The position numbers and the translations under genes were made by a program. From NCBI GenBank assembly GCA_942491975.1, contig CALOCY010000004.1, forward strand, positions 496,001 through 560,000: DNA of 64,000 nt, in the 5' to 3' direction. Shown piece by piece: positions 59,411-64,000 of the stretch; position 1 is the stretch's first letter; each line of letters starts with the position of its first letter. This DNA is from CALOCY01 sp942491975 (GTDB lineage: Bacteria > Bacteroidota > Bacteroidia > Bacteroidales > Prolixibacteraceae). The notes under the pieces were generated by a model that made no database searches, had not been told where the DNA came from, and saw only the letters and a list, made by a program, of their open reading frames with translations.

Positions 59411-60604
59411 TTACTTCAATTTTGAGAGGGCCTGCTTAATACGTTTGAGTGCCTCTTTTAGTTCTGTTTCGGATGCAGCATACGATAAACGGATGCATTC
59501 AGGCGCACCAAATGCTTCACCGGTTACACATCCCACATATACTGTTTCCAAAAGATACATGCAGAGGTCTGAAGCATTGTCTATTTTCCGTTCACCGTCA
59601 GATTTTCCAAAGTAGTATGAAATATTGGGAAATACATAAAAAGCCCCGTCTGGCTTGCTGGTTTTTAACCCCGGAATAGTTGACAATTCGTCCAACATCA
59701 GGTTGCGGCGTCTTTCAAACTGTTCAACCATGGCATGTACAGCTTCCAGATTTGAATTAATGGCTTTTGCCGATGCAATTTGAGCCATGGAATTAGGGCC
59801 TGAAGTGCATTGTCCCTGCATTTTATTGCATGCTTTGGCGATCCATAACGGGGCGGCAATATAACCAATACGGTAACCGGTCATGGCATATGCTTTTGAA
59901 ACTCCGTTAACCACTACTACCCGGTCTCTGATCTCTGCAAACTGAGCAATGGATTCGTGCTTTTTGCCGTAAATAATATGTTCGTAAATTTCATCGGAGA
60001 TGATGATGATATTGGGATGTTTTGCAAACACATCAGCCAGTGCTTTCAGCTCTTGCCGGGTATATACATTGCCCGTGGGGTTGCTGGGACTGCTAAAGAG
60101 GAATGCCCTTGTTTTTGGTGTAATGGCATCTTCCAGTTGCTGTGGCGTGATTTTAAAATCATGTTCTACCGATGTTTTAAGCAGTATGTTATCACCTCCC
60201 GACAGCTTAACCAATTCAATATAGCTGACCCAGTAAGGTGCAGGGATGATTACTTCATCACCGGGATTAACAATTGATTGTAAAACATTGGTTAAAGAAT
60301 GTTTTGCCCCGTTGGATACAATTACCTGATCTTCGGTATATTCAAGATTATTCTCCCGTTTCAGTTTTTCAACAATTGCCTTACGCAATACCGGATATCC
60401 CGGAACAGGTGAATAGTGCGAATAATTATCGTCGACCGCTTTTTTTGCTGCCTCTTTAATAAAATCGGGTGTATCAAAATCGGGTTCACCAACACTCAGG
60501 CTGATTACATCATATCCTTCTTCTTTTAACTCGCGGCTTTTTTGTGCCATGGCAAGTGTTTGTGAAATAGAAAGACGGGCAATTCTGTCAGCAACTCTCT
60601 CCAT
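59411..60604 (-). CDS. Aspartate/aromatic aminotransferase, class I
   Basis: 397 residues. PLP lysine in VVNGVSKAYAMTGYRIGYI; PSNPTGNVY and ISDEIYEHIIYG are typical of the AspC/AAT subgroup 1b; the N-terminal RIARLSISQTLAMAQKSRELKEEGYDVISLSVGEPDFDTP is conserved. Makes aspartate and glutamate interconvert with oxaloacetate and 2-oxoglutarate; aromatic substrates are possible. Ends at the long hairpin element that may act as a terminator. Confidence 0.93.
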   Translation of the reverse strand: MERVADRIARLSISQTLAMAQKSRELKEEGYDVISLSVGEPDFDTPDFIKEAAKKAVDDNYSHYSPVPGYPVLRKAIVEKLKRENNLEYTEDQVIVSNGAKHSLTNVLQSIVNPGDEVIIPAPYWVSYIELVKLSGGDNILLKTSVEHDFKITPQQLEDAITPKTRAFLFSSPSNPTGNVYTRQELKALADVFAKHPNIIIISDEIYEHIIYGKKHESIAQFAEIRDRVVVVNGVSKAYAMTGYRIGYIAAPLWIAKACNKMQGQCTSGPNSMAQIASAKAINSNLEAVHAMVEQFERRRNLMLDELSTIPGLKTSKPDGAFYVFPNISYYFGKSDGERKIDNASDLCMYLLETVYVGCVTGEAFGAPECIRLSYAASETELKEALKRIKQALSKLK

Positions 60605-60739
60605 ATATAAATACTTTTCGTTACTTTTGAATAAGTTATTTTACAAAATGTAGAAATTTTAGGGGCGCAAGATACGAAAAAAAACAACCGGGGAGTGATG
60701 AAAAAATATGCTGTGAAACCAATAAAAATAATGTAAGAG

Positions 60740-61270
60740 ATGAGTGAAACCAACCAGTTTTTTGAAATTTTAAAAATTGTTCTGCCGTTACTAATATTAT
60801 ATTTTGCTTTTTGGTATACGATTCGTAAAATGCTAAAACAAGAGAATAAAAGACAATTATCGGGGTTGCGAAAGAAACAGGCAAAAGAGCTGTTGTCGCT
60901 TCGCTTGCAGGCGTATGAGCGCATGTTGTTGTTTTTGGAGCGGATAAAACCCGGTGCTTTAGTATTGCGGATAAAGTCGGATAATCAGAAAACAGCAGTT
61001 TTTCAAAGGAAGTTAGTAGAGGCAATTCGTTCGGAATTTGACCATAATCTTAGTCAGCAACTGTATGTTTCGGATAAATTGTGGAAGATGATTATTGCTG
61101 CAAAAGAGAGCGATATAAAATTAGTAAACACAGTTGTTGATGAACTAAAACCCGATGCACCTGCTATCGAGCTGGCACGGTTGCTGATCGAAACGTATGC
61201 TGTTGTTGACGGGACGCCCATTGATGAAGCCATTGCACAATTGAAAAAAGAGATGAGGGTCTATTTTTAA
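60740..61270 (+). CDS. DUF7935-like membrane-anchored protein
   Basis: 176 residues. One N-terminal transmembrane helix (ILKIVLPLLILYFAFWYTIRKML) and a helical cytosolic domain containing LSLRLQAYERMLLFLERIKPGAL, LVEAIRSEFDHNLSQQLYVSDKLWKMI. The LRLQAYERxxLFLERI block is found in a widespread Bacteroidota family of unknown role (I believe DUF7935). Starts the rightward set with the two small membrane genes that follow. Confidence 0.6.
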   Translation: MSETNQFFEILKIVLPLLILYFAFWYTIRKMLKQENKRQLSGLRKKQAKELLSLRLQAYERMLLFLERIKPGALVLRIKSDNQKTAVFQRKLVEAIRSEFDHNLSQQLYVSDKLWKMIIAAKESDIKLVNTVVDELKPDAPAIELARLLIETYAVVDGTPIDEAIAQLKKEMRVYF

Positions 61271-61335
61271 AAGAAATGTAATTTCCGGCTGCTTTGGATG
61301 ACCTATTAAATGAATAATCTGTTAATTATATAATC

Positions 61336-61536
61336 ATGAAACTCGTATCTGTAAAATGCCCGTATTGTCAACATGACGGGGTGCCGTTTATTGAAAAAAG
61401 AATATCTGTTGCCGGATGGGCCCTTTTTGTAGCACTATTAATCATTTGCTTCCCGCTTTGCTGGATACCACTTGTGGTTGATGGGTTAAAAGATGACGTG
61501 GTGCGTTGTACAAACTGTGGCTTATCATTGAGTTAA
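61336..61536 (+). CDS. Small zinc-ribbon membrane protein (LITAF-like)
   Basis: 66 residues. CPYC at the N-terminus and CTNCG at the C-terminus flank a hydrophobic stretch (WALFVALLIICFPLCWIPLVVDG), the plan of LITAF-like domains, in which the two half-knuckles fold together on one membrane face. Function unknown. It lies 13 bp before the DUF2752 gene. Confidence 0.6.
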   Translation: MKLVSVKCPYCQHDGVPFIEKRISVAGWALFVALLIICFPLCWIPLVVDGLKDDVVRCTNCGLSLS

Positions 61537-61549
61537 TTGTTGCAAAAAA

Positions 61550-61945
61550 GTGACAAAAATATCTGCTTTTCACATCAGACAGCTGGTGTACGTTGCTATT
61601 GTGCTTAGTTTTGTGCTGATGATTATTTATCCCCTTCTGGCAGTTGAAGGAAGCGGGTTGGAGATACACTGTTTATTTAAACGGTTGACAGGGATACCTT
61701 GTCCCACCTGTGGCATGTCGAGGAGCTTTTACTTGTTTTGGCAGGGAGATTTTCCGAAGAGTATTCATTATAACCTGATTACCATTCCATTCTACCTTTT
61801 TTACGGATATCTGGCATTTAGTGCATTGAAAGCATTATTCCTGAAGCGGGAATTTGCGATCTCTACCTTTTTTGCCTGGATAATTGTTGTTGCCCTTCTA
61901 CTTTCATGGATATGGAAATTTATGGCAGGGGTACAGTATTATTAA
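61550..61945 (+). CDS. DUF2752 membrane protein
   Basis: 131 residues from a GTG. Three hydrophobic segments and the family core LFKRLTGIPCPTCGMSRSFYLFWQGDFPKSIHYN (CPTCGMTR-like motif). Function unknown. It follows the LITAF-like gene closely, and ends four bases before the convergent hydrolase. Confidence 0.82.
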   Translation: MTKISAFHIRQLVYVAIVLSFVLMIIYPLLAVEGSGLEIHCLFKRLTGIPCPTCGMSRSFYLFWQGDFPKSIHYNLITIPFYLFYGYLAFSALKALFLKREFAISTFFAWIIVVALLLSWIWKFMAGVQYY

Positions 61946-61949
61946 TCTC

Positions 61950-62747
61950 TTATAGCAATTCTGTAAAACGAATAACTTGTGGGGTAAACTGCTTCATTTC
62001 TGCAATGTTAGAAGCAATTGAAACATGGGCATGAGGCAATACATCTTTAAGTTTTCGTATACTCTCTATCGGATGGGTCGGGTCTTCTTCCCAGCCCAGA
62101 ATAACAACGGGGACATTTATTTTTTTTATTTCATCAGGGGCAGGGTAATCAGAAGCTGCGGCCCCTTGCAACACCGGTTCATATTGATTGGTGTCAAGCA
62201 TGCTCATCTGTTCAATAATAGCTTTACGTGTACCGGGGTATGCTTTTTCAATAAAAGAGGGGACAGTGTGTCCTGATAGTTGTGGCAGGGTACGCTGTAG
62301 CCGGTTGTCTTTTGCCAGCCGGGCCATACGTTTGTAGGCGTCGCATTGCTGTCGACGATCATCCCATATCACAGGAGGCATAGCCAGAATAAGTGCTTTT
62401 ACCTTTTGGGGATATTTCAGCGCAAAATTGATAGCTGCAGCAGATCCCATCGAAAAACCACCAACGATGAGTCGTTCGAGGTTAAGCTTGGTGGCGATGG
62501 CATTGAAAACCTCAGGCAGCTTACTCCATTGAAATATTTCGCTGCAGGTAGTTGCTGTCGATTCTCCATGTGCAGGTGCTTCACAGCGGATAATCCGGCA
62601 TGTCTCTTCCAGTTCATCAAAGCGTATAACCCCAAGAAGATTGTCGGCATGAGCATTCATCAACATACCGTGCATCCACAACAAGGGTTTACCTTTGCCA
62701 TGATCAGAAAAACTGCAAAGGCCATCTTGGTACGGGATAGTTTTCAA
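61950..62747 (-). CDS. Alpha/beta hydrolase
   Basis: 265 residues. Nucleophile elbow GGFSMGSA (Ser), oxyanion region LLWMHGMLMNAH, acid in GWEEDPTHP. No lid signature specific enough to name a substrate. Downstream of, and 24 bp after, the NfeD-family gene, so probably cotranscribed. Confidence 0.8.
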   Translation of the reverse strand: MKTIPYQDGLCSFSDHGKGKPLLWMHGMLMNAHADNLLGVIRFDELEETCRIIRCEAPAHGESTATTCSEIFQWSKLPEVFNAIATKLNLERLIVGGFSMGSAAAINFALKYPQKVKALILAMPPVIWDDRRQQCDAYKRMARLAKDNRLQRTLPQLSGHTVPSFIEKAYPGTRKAIIEQMSMLDTNQYEPVLQGAAASDYPAPDEIKKINVPVVILGWEEDPTHPIESIRKLKDVLPHAHVSIASNIAEMKQFTPQVIRFTELL

Positions 62748-62771
62748 TAGATTGCTTTTTTATGTTTGGTG

Positions 62772-64000
62772 TTAATTTGTAGCTTTTTCAACATAAAGCT
62801 GGGCTGCCTCTTCCCTCACAACCACAACTGTTTCCCCTTTTTCAATAAACCCGAATTCCGATTTGGCATCAAACAGGTCTCCGTCAATCATCACTTTCCC
62901 CGAAGGGCGAAGTACAGTATGGGCAATACCTGTTTTTCCAATCATCAAATGCAGGGTTGTATCAACGCCTATGTAGCCATCTTCTCTGTTTTGGGTAGCG
63001 TGTAATGCGAAATCTTTAAATAGCCCCGACGTTGCTGTGAAAAGCCGTTTGCTGAGGTAAAGCGAAAGCATAAACCCAGAGGACATAGCAATAACAACTG
63101 TTGCCAGTGCGGTTGTTATTTTAGCCGGTTCAACACCTGAAAAGTCAAATACAACATTGCCAACCAGGCTAAGCATTAACCCCCCAACGGCAAGGATGAT
63201 TCCTGCTATCCCGGCAACTCCAAATCCGGGGATGATAAAAATTTCCATGGCTATCAGGATAAGGCCGGCGATAAAAATGAGAATCTCCCAGTTGGCAGCA
63301 AGACCTTCGAGGTAGAGTGGGGCAAAGTAGAGGGTTGCGGCAGTTATGGCAGCAACAAGCGGAAAACCTATGCCGGGGCTCTGCAATTCAAAATAGATAC
63401 CCCCGATAATAATCATGATAAGAAGCCCGGAAACCACTGGATTGACCAAAAAACCGATTACCTTTTCAAGTCCCGAAGGTTTATACTCTTTAATTTCATA
63501 ATTATTGAAATTTGCCCGCTCCAATAACTCATCGATATCGTTGGTAATGGCCTCACAAAATCCGTGCTGAATAGCTTCAAGTGGCGTAAACGTAACGACT
63601 TTCCCTGTGTCTGATATCCCTTCTATATAAATACGCTGGTCGACCATTGCCTCTGCAATTTTTGGGTCACGGTGCCATTTTATAATGGTATCCTGCCCTG
63701 AAACTATTGTGTCTCTGCCTTTTGCTTCGGCAGTGGCACGCATGGTTGAGCGCATGTACGATTGGTATTTGTCGGGCATGGCTTCACCGGTTTGATTGAC
63801 TACGGTAGCTGCACCAATACTGGCCCCTTTGTTCATATATATACTGTCGCAGGCAATGGAAATCAGTGCCCCGGCAGAAGCTGCATTATTGTCGATGAAA
63901 ACATAAACGGGTATTTTGCTGTTGAGGATCATCGTGCGGATAGAATCGGCATCGACAACCGTTCCCCCGTAAGTGTTCATGTGGATCAATATAAGATCGG
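62772..64000 (-). CDS. NfeD-family ClpP-type membrane protease, partial
   Basis: The 5' end lies beyond the right edge: the frame stays open to base 64000 with DLILIHMNTYGG, the ClpP-like protease core. The protease Ser is in FIDNNAASAGALISIACDSIYM; then come transmembrane helices (about five) and the C-terminal NfeD (OB-fold) domain (EDGYIGVDTTLHLMIGKTGIAHTVLRPSGKVMIDGDLFDAKSEFGFIEKGETVVVVREE). NfeD proteins with this plan work with stomatin-type partners in membrane quality control. Confidence 0.9.
   Translation of the reverse strand, partial: DLILIHMNTYGGTVVDADSIRTMILNSKIPVYVFIDNNAASAGALISIACDSIYMNKGASIGAATVVNQTGEAMPDKYQSYMRSTMRATAEAKGRDTIVSGQDTIIKWHRDPKIAEAMVDQRIYIEGISDTGKVVTFTPLEAIQHGFCEAITNDIDELLERANFNNYEIKEYKPSGLEKVIGFLVNPVVSGLLIMIIIGGIYFELQSPGIGFPLVAAITAATLYFAPLYLEGLAANWEILIFIAGLILIAMEIFIIPGFGVAGIAGIILAVGGLMLSLVGNVVFDFSGVEPAKITTALATVVIAMSSGFMLSLYLSKRLFTATSGLFKDFALHATQNREDGYIGVDTTLHLMIGKTGIAHTVLRPSGKVMIDGDLFDAKSEFGFIEKGETVVVVREEAAQLYVEKATN

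Noticed and set aside
1..64000. tRNA, rRNA or riboswitch genes
   Set aside because: I looked through the intergenic regions and saw no cloverleaf or known riboswitch core, including before the trp operon; a covariance-model search would be needed to exclude weak cases.

Overview
The window reads as chromosomal DNA of an anaerobic or facultatively anaerobic Bacteroidota, probably a Bacteroidales/Marinilabiliales relative. This rests on families typical of that phylum (long PurM, DUF4294, DUF2851, a DUF7935-like protein, LytTR two-component pairs), on promoters with the Bacteroidota TAnnTTTG -7 element before rpsO and purM, on AT-rich leaders with weak Shine-Dalgarno sequences, and on anaerobic enzymes (hybrid cluster protein, a 2-oxoacid:ferredoxin oxidoreductase). 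Genes run on both strands. I found no rRNA, tRNA, CRISPR array or integrase.

Layout. 0.2-7.1 kb: complete tryptophan operon trpE-G-D-C-F-B-A, followed by a TlpA-type thioredoxin. 7.6-8.1 kb: a degenerate 21-bp tandem array. 8.2-17.8 kb: an EF-G paralogue, Maf, a SIMPL protein, then a nitrosative-stress locus (hcp, an iron-sulphur protein and a divergent HcpR-like Crp/Fnr regulator) with two matching 18-bp operators, and a multi-PAS histidine kinase. 18-24.3 kb: membrane proteins, prephenate dehydratase, an aminotransferase and a four-subunit 2-oxoacid:ferredoxin oxidoreductase. 24.4-28 kb: LytS/LytTR pair divergent from an ABC exporter whose ATPase gene is frameshifted at a run of ten A. 28-30.1 kb: nadD, gmk, yicC.

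30.2-37.9 kb is the accessory region and the most interesting part. A type I restriction-modification operon runs hsdR - DUF6933 gene - REP-associated tyrosine transposase (RAYT) - hsdM - hsdS with almost no spacing. The RAYT gene carries 38 copies of a 12-bp repeat that encode a (C/R)GEQ tetrapeptide array in frame. A 20-28 bp palindrome built on AGACGCAATGCATTGCGTCT lies in frame inside three of these genes, five times in all. This looks like a RAYT and its palindromes living inside the coding sequences of a restriction operon.

38-46.6 kb returns to core genes: purM, prfA, pyrF, a DUF2851 protein, a RCK potassium channel, rpsO and pnp. 46.6-50.2 kb is gene-poor and full of small dispersed repeats; it also holds an XRE regulator, a small lipoprotein/membrane cluster and a frameshifted deoxynucleoside kinase. 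50.3-64 kb: a TPR lipoprotein, a TrmH methyltransferase, arginine deiminase, DUF4294 with ThpR, a HigBA-like toxin-antitoxin pair, a sugar transferase with a Gfo/Idh oxidoreductase, an aspartate aminotransferase, several small membrane proteins, an alpha/beta hydrolase, and an NfeD-family protein cut by the window edge.

At least five families of short non-coding repeats (84-182 bp, most with terminal inverted repeats) recur across the window, two copies of one of them between genes of the trp operon. All identifications come from reading motifs by eye; no database search was run.
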